NCBI GenBank assembly: GCA_030656145.1
Contig: JAUSOF010000003.1
Coordinates: 1-64,000 of the forward strand
DNA: 64,000 nt
DNA from: Pseudomonas sp.
Lineage (GTDB): Bacteria; Pseudomonadota; Gammaproteobacteria; Pseudomonadales; Pseudomonadaceae
Direction: 5' to 3'
A model generated the notes under the pieces. The model did no database searches, had not been told where the DNA came from, and saw nothing but the letters and a program-made list of their open reading frames with translations. Each line of letters begins with the position of its first letter. The stretch's first letter is position 1. The translations under genes and the position numbers were made by a program. Shown here piece after piece: positions 7,642-16,912 of this stretch.

Positions 7642-10600
7642 TTGAGCGACACGCACAACTACTACGAGCAAAACGCCGAGCAGTTTTTTGCCGATACCAG
7701 CGCCGTGGACATGAGCGCGTTGTATGCGCGCTTTCTCGAAGCGATACCCGCTGGCGGCTACATCCTGGATGCCGGCTGCGGTTCCGGGCGCGATGCCAAG
7801 GCGTTTGCGGCGTGCGGCTATCGTGTGTCGGCCTTCGATGCCTCGCCGGCATTGGCGGCGCTGGCCAGCCAGCACCTCGGCCAGCCCGTGGCGGTGCGCA
7901 GCTTCGTTGAGGTCGGTGAACTCAACAGCTACGACGGTGTTTGGGCCTGCGCCAGCTTGCTGCATGTACCGCATGCGCAGATGCCCGACGCGCTCGCCCG
8001 CCTGTGGCAGGCGTTGAAGCCGGGTGGGATGTTCTATTGCAGCTTCAAGATCGGCGCAGGCGAACGTGAGCATCAGGGCCGCCGTTTCACCGATGCAGAC
8101 CAAGCGCAGATGGATACCTGGCTGGCGCCATTGGCCGATGTCGCCGACGTCAGTTATTGGCACAGCGCCGACCAACGTCCCGGGCGCAGTGATGCCTGGC
8201 TGAACGTGTTGGCCCGGCGTCAGCCAGTACCGGCCGCGCGCTTGGTCACTGGCGGCAAGCTGGATCACTTCCTGCCGCACCTGTGCGGCGCCATCAACAG
8301 CGCCAGCGAAGTGGACATGGCGGTGGCCTTTATCAAGAGCACCGGGCTGCGCCTGTTGCTGCCCGACTTACTGGCGCGGGTGAAACCGGGCGAGGAGGCC
8401 GCGCCGAGCGCCCGGGTGCGCGTGGTCACCAGCGATTACCTCGACGTCACCGACCCCGAAGCGCTGCGCAGCCTGATGTTGCTGCAGGATGAAGGCGCTC
8501 AGGTGCGCGTCTACGAAAGCGCAGGCAGCAGCTTCCATATGAAGGCCTATCTGTTCGCCGCCCAAGACGCGGACGGACAACTGCGCGGCCAGGCGTTCAT
8601 CGGGTCGAGCAACATCAGCCGCCAGGCGCTGCGTGATGGCCTGGAGTGGAATTACCGCATCGACTATCCCGGCGATGACGGCTTCCTCGAGGCGCGCGGC
8701 CGCTTCGAAGAACTGTTCGCCAATCCACGCAGCAAGCCGCTGAGCCATGCCTGGATTGACGACTACGAAGCACGACGTCAGCCGCCTCTGGTCGCCATCG
8801 CACCGGGTAGCCTGGAAGTGGAACCGCCACCGACGCCGACGACTATTCAGAGCGAAGCGCTGCAAGCCCTGCTCCTGACCCGCGAGAACGGTTACCGGCG
8901 CGGCCTGGTGGTGCTGGCGACTGGCCTCGGCAAGACTTGGCTAGCGGCGTTCGATGCCAAACAGGCCGGCGCCCGACGGGTGTTGTTTGTCGCGCACCGC
9001 GAGGAAATCCTCCATCAGGCGGCCGAGACCTTTGTGCGCATTCGGCCGGGGCAGCGGGTCGGCTTCTATATGGGCCAGCAGCGCGACATCCAGGTCGACG
9101 TGCTCTGCGCCTCGGTGCAAACGCTCGGGCGCATCGAGCACCTGGAGCGCTTTTCACCACGGCATTTCGATTACATCGTCATCGACGAATTCCACCATGC
9201 CGCCGCGCCCACCTATCACCGCTTGCTCAACTATTTTTTGCCGGCGTTCCTGCTCGGCCTGACCGCGACGCCGGATCGTACTGACTGCTCCAACATCCTG
9301 TCGTTGTGCGACGACAACCTGGTGTTCGAGACCAACCTGTTTCGCGGCATCGAGAGCAAGCTGCTGGCGCCGTTCCATTACTACGGCATCTTCGACGACA
9401 GCGTGGATTACCAGGCGATTCCCTGGCGCAATGGCCGTTTCGATCCGGAACAACTGGCCAACAAGCTCGCCACCCTGGGCCGTGCGCGGCACGTGCTGAA
9501 AACCTGGCGTGAGCATGCCCAGAGCAAGACGTTGGCGTTCTGTGTGTCGATCCGCCATGCCGAGTTCATGGCCGAGTACTTCCGCAAGCAAGGCGTCATG
9601 GCTGCCGCCGTGTATGCCGGTTCAAGCCTGTCGCGGGGCGAGGCGCTGGAGCAACTGGGCGATGGTCGCCTGCCGCTGATCTTCTCGGTCGACCTGTTCA
9701 GCGAAGGCGTCGACCTGCCCGCCATCGACACGGTGCTGATGCTGCGGCCGACCGAGTCGAAGATTCTCTTTTTGCAGCAACTGGGCCGCGGCCTACGCAA
9801 GGCCGAGGGCAAGGACAAGCTGGTGGTGCTCGACTTCATCGGCAACCACAAGAGCTTCCTGCACAAGCCCCAGGCATTGATGGGCAACAGCATGAACCAC
9901 CGGCAACTGGCCGCGTTTGCCCGCGCCGCCGCAGAGCAGCGGCTGGAGTTGCCCGAGGGCTGCTTCGTCAACTACGACCTGCAGTTGCTCGACTTCCTCA
10001 AGTCGCTCGACGGCGACGGCGTGCAGAACCACTACCAGGCCCTGCGCGAGGGGCTGAACCGGCGTCCGACCCTGAGCGAGTTCTACCGCTCCGGCGCCAG
10101 CCTGCCGCAGATGCGTAAGCAATTCGGCGACTGGTTCTCCCTGGTTGAGCAGATGGGCGACCTGGCCGAGGCGCAGCGGGACTTGGCCACGGCGCATCGG
10201 CCCTTCCTGCGTGAACTGGAAACCACCGCCATGACCAGGAGCTTCAAGATGATCTTGCTGGAAGCCTTCCAGGAACTGGACGGCTGGCGCACAGCGCCTA
10301 GCGAAGCGGCCTTGGCCGAACGCTCCTGGCAGCTCCTGCAACGGCGCCGGCCACTGCTGGCCGACTTGCCGGAGGAACAGGCTCGACTTGTAGATGGCAG
10401 TGCGCCGGCGTGGCTGCGCTACTGGCAGAGCAACCCGATCAACGCCTGGCTCGGCGGCAACCAGAAGAACAGCGGTACGCGCTTCTTCGCCGTGGAGCAA
10501 GGCTGTTTCGTACCGCGCTTTAAGGTCGGCGAAGCCGAGCGGGAAGGCTTCGCCGAGTTGGTGCAGGAACTGGTCGACGTCCGCTTAGCCTCCTACGAGG

Positions 10601-11496
10601 TGCGTAAGGCGGTCACGGCCGCACCGGTGGTCAACTTGCCGATCGCCACGCGCGGCGGCACCGAGCTGCCGTTCTTCCCTAACCTGAAAATAGCCTGCGG
10701 CCACTTCAAGACCGGCACGGCCGACAGCGAGCAATACCGCCTGATCGGCGAGGGCCATGGCCGCCTGGATAGCGCACGGCACTTTATCGCCCGCGCCTCC
10801 GGCAACTCGATGAATGGCGGCAAGCAGCCCGTGCGCGATGGCGACTACCTGCTGCTGGAGCAGATCAACCCGAAAAGCGCCGGCTCGATCACCGGCACCA
10901 CCATGGCCATCGAGCGCCAGGACGCCGCTGGCGACAACCAGTACCTGCTGCGGGTGATCCTCAAAGCGGCGGACGGCAGCTACCTGCTGCGCGCCAACAA
11001 TCCCGACTACGCCGATATCGCCGTCACCGACGAACTGCGCGAGCAGCTTCACACCTTCGCCCGCCTCAAGGCAGTGCTCGACCCGCTGGAACTGATGGTC
11101 GGCGAACGCTTACAGCGCGAAGACATCCCGCCGCTGTTCGGCGCCGAGTTCAACCCCGGCAACTGGAACGTCGGCCATGTGCTGCTACCCGAACAGCGCG
11201 CCCATATACTGCTGGTGACCCTGAACAAACAAGGCAAGGTTGCGGAGCACCGCTACCTCGACCATTGGCTCGACGAACAAACCTTTCACTGGCAAAGCCA
11301 AAACGCGACCACACCGAGCAGCAAAAAGGGCAAGGAAATCATCGAGCACGAGACCTTGGGTGTCGATATCCATCTGTTCGTGCGGGAGAACAAAGTCGAA
11401 AACGGCAAGGGGGCGCCGTTTACCTATCACGGTAAAGTGAGGTATCGCAGCCACAGTGGCAGTGCGCCGATGAGTGTGGTGTTTGGTTTGGTTTAG
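7642..11496 (+). CDS. Fused methyltransferase - PLD nuclease - SF2 helicase - S24-like/DUF3427-type protein
   Basis: A 1284-residue four-part protein. Residues 1-195: class I SAM methyltransferase (ILDAGCGSGRD, 41-51). Residues 205-375: phospholipase-D-type nuclease with one HxK...N set (H299, K301, N324). Residues 400-740: SF2 helicase with Walker A ATGLGKT (426-432), DEFH (515-518), TATP (541-544), SEGVDLP (687-693) and QLGRGLRK (713-720). Residues 1040-1125 resemble an S24/LexA-type peptidase (ASGNSMN with S1056, VRDGDYLLL, then RANNPDY). Residues 1165-1284 look like the end of the DUF3427 family (FHWQSQN, IHLFVREN, YHGKVRY). The start is TTG after AAGGAAG. PLD-helicase-DUF3427 proteins are common in genomic islands; the methyltransferase fusion is less usual. 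A nucleic-acid defence role is inference. Confidence 0.9.
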   Translation: MSDTHNYYEQNAEQFFADTSAVDMSALYARFLEAIPAGGYILDAGCGSGRDAKAFAACGYRVSAFDASPALAALASQHLGQPVAVRSFVEVGELNSYDGVWACASLLHVPHAQMPDALARLWQALKPGGMFYCSFKIGAGEREHQGRRFTDADQAQMDTWLAPLADVADVSYWHSADQRPGRSDAWLNVLARRQPVPAARLVTGGKLDHFLPHLCGAINSASEVDMAVAFIKSTGLRLLLPDLLARVKPGEEAAPSARVRVVTSDYLDVTDPEALRSLMLLQDEGAQVRVYESAGSSFHMKAYLFAAQDADGQLRGQAFIGSSNISRQALRDGLEWNYRIDYPGDDGFLEARGRFEELFANPRSKPLSHAWIDDYEARRQPPLVAIAPGSLEVEPPPTPTTIQSEALQALLLTRENGYRRGLVVLATGLGKTWLAAFDAKQAGARRVLFVAHREEILHQAAETFVRIRPGQRVGFYMGQQRDIQVDVLCASVQTLGRIEHLERFSPRHFDYIVIDEFHHAAAPTYHRLLNYFLPAFLLGLTATPDRTDCSNILSLCDDNLVFETNLFRGIESKLLAPFHYYGIFDDSVDYQAIPWRNGRFDPEQLANKLATLGRARHVLKTWREHAQSKTLAFCVSIRHAEFMAEYFRKQGVMAAAVYAGSSLSRGEALEQLGDGRLPLIFSVDLFSEGVDLPAIDTVLMLRPTESKILFLQQLGRGLRKAEGKDKLVVLDFIGNHKSFLHKPQALMGNSMNHRQLAAFARAAAEQRLELPEGCFVNYDLQLLDFLKSLDGDGVQNHYQALREGLNRRPTLSEFYRSGASLPQMRKQFGDWFSLVEQMGDLAEAQRDLATAHRPFLRELETTAMTRSFKMILLEAFQELDGWRTAPSEAALAERSWQLLQRRRPLLADLPEEQARLVDGSAPAWLRYWQSNPINAWLGGNQKNSGTRFFAVEQGCFVPRFKVGEAEREGFAELVQELVDVRLASYEVRKAVTAAPVVNLPIATRGGTELPFFPNLKIACGHFKTGTADSEQYRLIGEGHGRLDSARHFIARASGNSMNGGKQPVRDGDYLLLEQINPKSAGSITGTTMAIERQDAAGDNQYLLRVILKAADGSYLLRANNPDYADIAVTDELREQLHTFARLKAVLDPLELMVGERLQREDIPPLFGAEFNPGNWNVGHVLLPEQRAHILLVTLNKQGKVAEHRYLDHWLDEQTFHWQSQNATTPSSKKGKEIIEHETLGVDIHLFVRENKVENGKGAPFTYHGKVRYRSHSGSAPMSVVFGLV

Positions 11497-11603
11497 GGGC
11501 GGCGAGTGATCCGTCTTTTTAATTTTATTTGGGCCAGACCAGAAGCCCGGACAGCCGTTAATACGGCTGAGTTACATACCAATCTGCGTAAGGAAGCGTC
11601 AAT

Positions 11604-12371
11604 TTGAGTAGTAATCGCTGGAGTCGAGACGAGCTGAAGCTGGCATTCCATTTGTATTGCCAGCTGCCTTTTGGCCGGCTGCATCAACGTAATCCAGAGA
11701 TCATTCAGCTCGCCGGTCTTATCGGCCGAACGCCGTCGGCGCTGGCGATGAAGTTGGTCAACTTCGCCAGCCTTGACCCCGCTATTACCGCAAGTGGGCG
11801 CAAGGGACTGGGTGGTGCATCCAAGCTCGATCAAGAAACGTGGGATCAGTTTCATGCGGACTGGGAAGGCCTGGCGCTGGAGTGCGAACGCTTGAGGGCT
11901 GACTGGGCTAGCGGCGCTGCTGCTGTAGTTCCTTCCATCGAAGATGACCTGCCTGCCGACTACATCGGCGAAACGCGGCAGGTGATGGTCGAGCAGCGCA
12001 TCAAGCAGCAGTTCTTCCGCAAGGCCGTGCTGAGCAGCTACCGAGGGAAGTGCTGCATGTCCGGCTTGGCAGAGCCGCGTTTGTTGCTTGCCAGTCATAT
12101 CGTGCCTTGGAGTCAGGACAAGGCGAATCGCTTGAATCCTGCCAATGGCCTGTGCCTGTCCGCGCTGCATGACCGCGCCTTCGACCAAGGCCTGATAGCG
12201 CTGACGGATGAATTTACCGTGATCCTCTCGGCGTCGTTGCGTCAGCGCGACGAACCCTTTGTGCGAGAAGTGCTGTTACCGCTTGCCGGCCGACAGATCG
12301 AATTGCCGGAGCGGTTTATGCCGAGTGTTGAACTGGTCGCGTGGCATCGCGAGCGAGTGTTTGTGGGGTAA
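11604..12371 (+). CDS. HNH endonuclease, partner of the fused helicase
   Basis: A 255-residue protein. The C-terminal half holds an HNH_2-type nuclease: a CCMSGL zinc-type turn (C150-L155), ASHIVPWS (H165), NPANGLCLSALHDRAFD (N181, H189). This arrangement is typical of restriction-like HNH enzymes. The N-terminal 70 residues (RWSRDELKLAFHLYCQLPFG, GRTPSALAMKLVNFASLDP) form a helical domain seen in this HNH subfamily and may bind DNA. The start is TTG after AAGGAAGCG, nearly the same leader as the 7642 gene 107 bases upstream of it. Probable role: nicking or cutting foreign DNA in a common unit with the helicase (inferred). Confidence 0.85.
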   Translation: MSSNRWSRDELKLAFHLYCQLPFGRLHQRNPEIIQLAGLIGRTPSALAMKLVNFASLDPAITASGRKGLGGASKLDQETWDQFHADWEGLALECERLRADWASGAAAVVPSIEDDLPADYIGETRQVMVEQRIKQQFFRKAVLSSYRGKCCMSGLAEPRLLLASHIVPWSQDKANRLNPANGLCLSALHDRAFDQGLIALTDEFTVILSASLRQRDEPFVREVLLPLAGRQIELPERFMPSVELVAWHRERVFVG

Positions 12372-12497
12372 GTGAGTTGGCTGCATTGATAAACAGGGGC
12401 AGAGCCATGGCTTTATGGATGGGTTGCTGCTGCAAGTAGTTAAAAGACCACGCTCTTGAGCTAACGGAAACCGCAGTCTGTCCCCAGCTGTTTCGCT

Positions 12498-13550
12498 CTA
12501 GTTGTCCGATGTCACAATGGCCCGAACGAATCTCGATGGAATTTGCATCGTGCGTCCATCGTCGGTGCGGAGTATCAGATTTTCACCAAGCGACCAGACG
12601 ACATGGATCTTAGTCAGTGCGCAGCCTTCATCCAAGGCTAACCATTTCAGCGTCGCCTCGTCGCAGTAGCTCTGCTCTAGCAAGAGTGCGTCGGTTTGGT
12701 AGTTTCCGAGTCCCAGGGCGCGCACCGTTTGGTCTGGTAGGGTGGTTAGTAGGCCGCTGTAGCCGGCAATCAGCAGTGCGAGGAATACGGAAAAGTGCAG
12801 TGCGACATTCCAGCCGGCGATAAAGAGCAACGAGCACATCGCCGCTATGAATGAGACGGCTAGCATGACTGCGATATAAACCAGCCACTTCCAGGCCCCA
12901 ATATCGAACCCTTCGATGACCGGTGCAGTTTGCACCAGCATGAAAGTGATAAGCCCACCTACCGCCATGACTGCTACATCCGCGGCCCATAGATAGCGAA
13001 GGAAGCTGAATGGCGGTAACCCAAAAGCGGCTTGGATGATTAAGCCAGCTATCAGGCTGACCAGAACCGGCATCAGAAAGAGCGATAGAACAAAAAGTTT
13101 CGGGGCAAGGATGGCAACCGTCAGCAGTCCGGCCGCACAGGCCAAGAAGGGAAGCCAGTACACCAGACAGCCCAATTTCAGAACCCACCAGGCCCGCTGG
13201 TTATTGAGATAAGGGCGCGAGTACCGCAGCTCGTCCTTGATCGTCTTGTGCTCGAGAAATTGGCTGAAGATCCAAGGGCCCGGTAGGAACAGCGGTACTA
13301 CCAGAACGCCAATGATGGCGAAGCCAATGGCCGCAGCAGCAAGCAGCAGAGAGGAAAACTGGAACAGGTCGAAGCTGGGGTAAAAATGGTTGCGGTAGAA
13401 ATAGAAGACGAATATGCCGAAGCCGAAGAGCGGCGGGGCGACCTTGGCCACTAAGGAAAAATGCCGACGAAAAAAGCCGTTAGATTGCTCAAGTGCCAGA
13501 TCAAACCAATCGGTGTCCGTTGCCGGGCGGTCAATCCATTTCTGTTGCAT
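12498..13550 (-). CDS. Multi-pass membrane protein, function unknown
   Basis: A 350-residue protein with about eight hydrophobic segments, e.g. around residues 33-55, 60-85, 125-190, 200-225, 235-290. A short soluble N-terminus (MQQKWIDRPATDTDWFDLAL) and a soluble C-terminal region of about 60 residues (ending PSRFVRAIVTSDN) flank the membrane part. No family was recognised. The start at 13550 has AAGGA on the minus strand 8 bases upstream; a longer in-frame extension runs through a dispersed repeat and is rejected. It converges on the HNH gene, with 126 bases between, so it is not in that operon, though it may belong to the same island. Confidence 0.75.
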   Translation of the reverse strand: MQQKWIDRPATDTDWFDLALEQSNGFFRRHFSLVAKVAPPLFGFGIFVFYFYRNHFYPSFDLFQFSSLLLAAAAIGFAIIGVLVVPLFLPGPWIFSQFLEHKTIKDELRYSRPYLNNQRAWWVLKLGCLVYWLPFLACAAGLLTVAILAPKLFVLSLFLMPVLVSLIAGLIIQAAFGLPPFSFLRYLWAADVAVMAVGGLITFMLVQTAPVIEGFDIGAWKWLVYIAVMLAVSFIAAMCSLLFIAGWNVALHFSVFLALLIAGYSGLLTTLPDQTVRALGLGNYQTDALLLEQSYCDEATLKWLALDEGCALTKIHVVWSLGENLILRTDDGRTMQIPSRFVRAIVTSDN

Positions 13551-13807
13551 TTCATCGTCCTTGGCGTCGTTCAAAGGCAGAAAGTGTACAGAGGCTGAAC
13601 CAGCAGTGCTGGCTCTTCTTCCGATAGTCCTTGCGCTCCACCTGAACGCATCCTGGGGGGTACTCCCGTTCAGGAGCGTGGTCGCGATCAACCCGGAAAG
13701 GGGCAGCCGGCAGTGAAAATAGCAGCTTAAAAACACGGCTGACGCGACAACTACCTTGCAAAAAACCGGTCGCCGGCATGTATCCGCCGCTTCTGTATCG
13801 ACATATC

Positions 13808-14410
13808 TAATGGTTCCACCCTTACGGCGGGTCAGTTTTGGCAGTCGCCCGGATGGCCGGCCCCGCCAAAAGTAACCAAAAAGTCTTGCCCCTGGCATCC
13901 GGGTCTCGCTCAGCTCGACTTCCCTCGTTCCATCATTGCTCCAGGGGCACGATCTAGGCGGCCCCCCACGAAGGGCCATCCCTGGCCCATCGCGGCTCTC
14001 GCGGCATCCATGCCGCTTAACCCCTTGCGCAACGATTCCACTCGGCCTCCTGATGGGGCGTTTGGCATCGCCTGTGCCATTGCGGTTCGATGACCAAAAG
14101 CAGAACCACAGCTTTTTGATGGGTATCGCTGCGCTCCACCCATCCTACGAATGTCCGCTGGACCTGTAGGAGCGGGCTTGCCCGCGATGCTTCTGCTGTT
14201 GCTCTGTTTTTGCCTTTCGCTCTGTCTTCCACAAATTGCCCAAACAACGCGGTCCCCGAATCCCGTCAGGAAGCCGACCCTCGGAACAGCGCCGGAGCGA
14301 GGGAAGTTGAGCGTAGCGAAACCCGGATGCCGGGCGCGCTTTCTCTTTGGTTACTTTCTCTTTCGCGCGAGCAAAGAGAAAGTGACTCGGCGTAAGGCCG
14401 AAACCAGTAG
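13808..14410. repeat. Inverted pair of long Pseudomonas intergenic repeats with a REP between
   Basis: About 115 bases at 13808-13925 (plus strand: CCTTACGGCGGGTCA ... AAGTAACCAAAAAG ... CTCGCTCAGCTCGACTTCCC) recur in reverse orientation at about 14290-14410 (GGAAGTTGAGCGTAGCGAAA, GGTTACTTTCTC, CGTAAGGCCGAAACC). Between them lie GATGGGTATCGCTGCGCTCC (about 14117-14136) and a REP unit at 14164-14190 (CTGTAGGAGCGGGCTTGCCC). The whole gap 13551-14896 holds no gene I can support. Confidence 0.65.
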
Positions 14411-14429
14411 AAGAAGGCTGCGGAGAAAA

Positions 14430-14896
14430 TAAATATTTTTTCTGAATTTACACGACCGGCACCTCCATACTCAGCAGTCTTAGGTACGTATCAGACGTCG
14501 ATTTACCGACTTATTTGCTGAATTCGCTTCTATATAATAATTATAAAATAAATAGGCGAAGTGGATCGTATGCCTGCTGACAGTTCCCGCTCCTAGCTGG
14601 TGAAGTTTTGCCCAAGTTTGGTGCAGTGGCGTTTTACTTCTTAATGCGGCCTACTGTAGTCGCCCTGATTGTTAGTATGCTCTTAGATATACTCATTCGG
14701 AGGTGCAGAAGTTAATAATCATTATTGTTTGATAGTCTTTCTAATTATCAATATCTTTAATTTTCAGTGATGCCTTTTATGTCTTTATGTTGTGCATGTT
14801 GAACATTGGTTCGTTTCGCTCTATTCTGGATTCAGAATGGATTTTTGGCGGTATAGATTAACAACTATTTAATGCATGCACACTTAAGGAACTATC
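14430..14896. other. AT-rich stretch upstream of the HiPIP gene
   Basis: A run of about 460 bases markedly richer in A+T than the rest of the window, including TATATAATAATTATAAAATA (about 14531-14550). It has no open frame of note and probably carries the promoter of the HiPIP gene. No gene was found; the composition suggests foreign origin or a strongly curved regulatory region. Confidence 0.5.
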
Positions 14897-15211
14897 ATGG
14901 CTAACGAAAGTCGTCGGAAATTTATGCGCCACAGCTTGCTCGGCATGGCTGCTATACCTCTTGGCATGGGTATTTTATCTCAACGTGCTTTCGCCCAAAG
15001 CCTTACACCGCTGGACCCGTCAACCCCTCAAGCCAAAGGGCTGAACTACGTTAAAGTGGCGGAAGAAGCCGTCGGCCACCCAGCTTATGCAGCAGGAGAG
15101 CACTGCGCAAACTGTATGCTCTTCCAGGAAGCCAACAATGGCTGCACACTGTTCCCTCAGAATATGGTTGAGACAAACGGCTGGTGTCAGGTCTGGGCCC
15201 AGAAGTCTTAA
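14897..15211 (+). CDS. High-potential iron-sulfur protein (HiPIP)
   Basis: A 104-residue exported electron carrier with one [4Fe-4S] cluster. Residues 1-33 form a twin-arginine signal (SRRKFM at 5-10, then a hydrophobic stretch and AFA cleavage site), fitting Tat export of a folded cofactor protein. The four cluster cysteines are C70, C73 (HCANC), C83 (GC) and C97 (GWC), with the HiPIP spacing and aromatic residues near the cluster. HiPIPs donate electrons to terminal oxidases or photosynthetic reaction centres; a periplasmic respiratory role is likely. It is monocistronic, in an AT-rich setting, between repeats and nrdB. 15212-15544 contains no gene; a hairpin CCTTACG...CGTAAGG lies at about 15356-15379. 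Confidence 0.93.
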   Translation: MANESRRKFMRHSLLGMAAIPLGMGILSQRAFAQSLTPLDPSTPQAKGLNYVKVAEEAVGHPAYAAGEHCANCMLFQEANNGCTLFPQNMVETNGWCQVWAQKS

Positions 15212-15544
15212 CCGTCAGTTTTCAAGGAACGGCTATAAAAGGCGAGGCCGATTATTTTTTTAAGAAACCAAATCGGTCCCGGCTTTCTTTGAAAAGTCTA
15301 AGCGTGAAGTAAGTTATCTATGTACTCCTCCGTTTTCTGGCGCGTCTAGCGCATGCCTTACGTGGAACTGCGTAAGGTCGCCAAATCTGTTATGCCCTTC
15401 ACAGCCACCCACATTGGCAATAACTCGCGCAATCATGACAATTAACCTGCCCGTCGACACTTAAATTGCCGTGCACTACTTTCTGGTCTGCGTTGCTATC
15501 AATGGAGTAGCAGCGAGGCTTCAATTAGTCGCCTTTTAGCTGGG

Positions 15545-15578
15545 CAAAAAGAAAGCCCTTGCTTTCGCTTGGGCTTTC
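15545..15578 (-). terminator. Rho-independent terminator of nrdB
   Basis: On the minus strand GAAAGCCC, a 12-base loop and GGGCTTTC are followed by TTTTTG. It sits about 85 bases beyond the nrdB stop codon. Confidence 0.85.
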
Positions 15579-15661
15579 AATCTTAAGCACTGGTTTGGTG
15601 CGTTCATTTCGCCGTGAATGAAACCGTTTCACGGCTTAATGATTTTGAGCGGGGGCAGCCA

Positions 15662-16912
15662 TCAATCCCAGCTCAACGCCCCACCCGTCTGATACTCAAT
15701 AACCCGCGTCTCGAAGAAGTTCTTCTCTTTCTTCAAGTCCATGATTTCGCTCATCCATGGGAACGGGTTAGTCGTACCCGGGTACTCTTCCTTCAAGCCG
15801 ATCTGGGTCAGGCGGCGGTTGGCGATGAATTTGAGGTAGTCCTCCATCATCGCGGCGTTCATGCCCAGTACGCCGCGCGGCATGGTGTCGCGGGCGTATT
15901 CGATTTCCAGTTGGGTGCCTTCCAGAATCATCTGGCTGGCTTCGTCCTTCATTGCGGCATCCCACAGGTGCGGGTTTTCGATCTTGATCTGGTTGATCAC
16001 GTCGATGCCGAAGTTCAGGTGCATGGACTCGTCACGCAGGATGTACTGGAACTGCTCGGCGACGCCGGTCATCTTGTTGCGGCGGCCCATGGAGAGGATC
16101 TGGGTGAAGCCGCAGTAGAAGAAGATGCCTTCCAGTACGCAGTAGTAGGCGATCAGGTTGCGCAGCAGTTCTTTGTCGGTGTCGTCGGTGCCGGTCTCGA
16201 ACTTGGGGTCGGAGATCGAACGGGTGTACTTGAGGCCCCAGGCGGCTTTTTTCGCGACCGACGGGATCTCGTGGTACATGTTGAAGATCGCGCCTTCGTC
16301 CATGCCCAGTGACTCGATGCAGTACTGGTAGGCGTGGGTGTGGATCGCTTCTTCGAAGGCCTGGCGCAGGATGTACTGGCGGCACTCGGGGTTGGTGATC
16401 AGGCGGTAGACGGCCAGCACCAGGTTGTTGGCGACCAGGCTGTCGGCGGTGGAGAAGAAGCCGAGGTTGCGCATGACGATGCGGCGTTCGTCGTCGGTCA
16501 GGCCGTCAGGGGTTTTCCACAACGCGATGTCCGCGTTCATGTTCACTTCCTGGGGCATCCAGTGGTTGGCGCAACCATCCAGGTACTTCTGCCAGGCCCA
16601 GTCGTACTTGAAGGGTACGAGCTGGTTGAGGTCGGCGCGGCAGTTGATCATGCGCTTCTCGTCGACCGCGACGCGGGCGGAGGCGCCTTCGAGTTCGGCC
16701 AGGCCTTCGGCGATGTCGAGCTGGTCGAGAGCGGCCTTGGCGCGGGCTACGGCGGCGCTGTCGTCAGCGGCGATGGCGCGCGCTTCAACAGCGGCGGCAC
16801 CGCCGACCTGGTCGAGCTTGTCGATGTTCATGTCTGCCAGTTGGGCAGAGGCGTTGTTTGCTACAACGGCTTCGGCGCCGTCTTCCTTGTCAAATTCATC
16901 CCAGCTCAGCAT
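15662..16912 (-). CDS. nrdB: Class Ia ribonucleotide reductase, beta (radical) subunit
   Basis: A 416-residue R2 subunit that holds the di-iron/tyrosyl radical cofactor and supplies the radical to NrdA for dNTP synthesis. Ligand regions are visible: the [10 protein letters not shown] helix, [11 protein letters not shown] (Glu/His ligands) and [15 protein letters not shown]. The C-terminus ([10 protein letters not shown]) matches the tail that docks on NrdA. An acidic, low-complexity N-terminal extension of about 80 residues precedes the fold, as in other Pseudomonas NrdB proteins. It lies downstream of nrdA on the same strand, separated by 538 bases of repeats. Confidence 0.97.
   Translation of the reverse strand: MLSWDEFDKEDGAEAVVANNASAQLADMNIDKLDQVGGAAAVEARAIAADDSAAVARAKAALDQLDIAEGLAELEGASARVAVDEKRMINCRADLNQLVPFKYDWAWQKYLDGCANHWMPQEVNMNADIALWKTPDGLTDDERRIVMRNLGFFSTADSLVANNLVLAVYRLITNPECRQYILRQAFEEAIHTHAYQYCIESLGMDEGAIFNMYHEIPSVAKKAAWGLKYTRSISDPKFETGTDDTDKELLRNLIAYYCVLEGIFFYCGFTQILSMGRRNKMTGVAEQFQYILRDESMHLNFGIDVINQIKIENPHLWDAAMKDEASQMILEGTQLEIEYARDTMPRGVLGMNAAMMEDYLKFIANRRLTQIGLKEEYPGTTNPFPWMSEIMDLKKEKNFFETRVIEYQTGGALSWD

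Noticed and set aside
13551..13979. N-terminal extension of the membrane protein to 493 residues
   Set aside because: The extra codons run through a dispersed repeat; the start at 13550 has a good AAGGA site.
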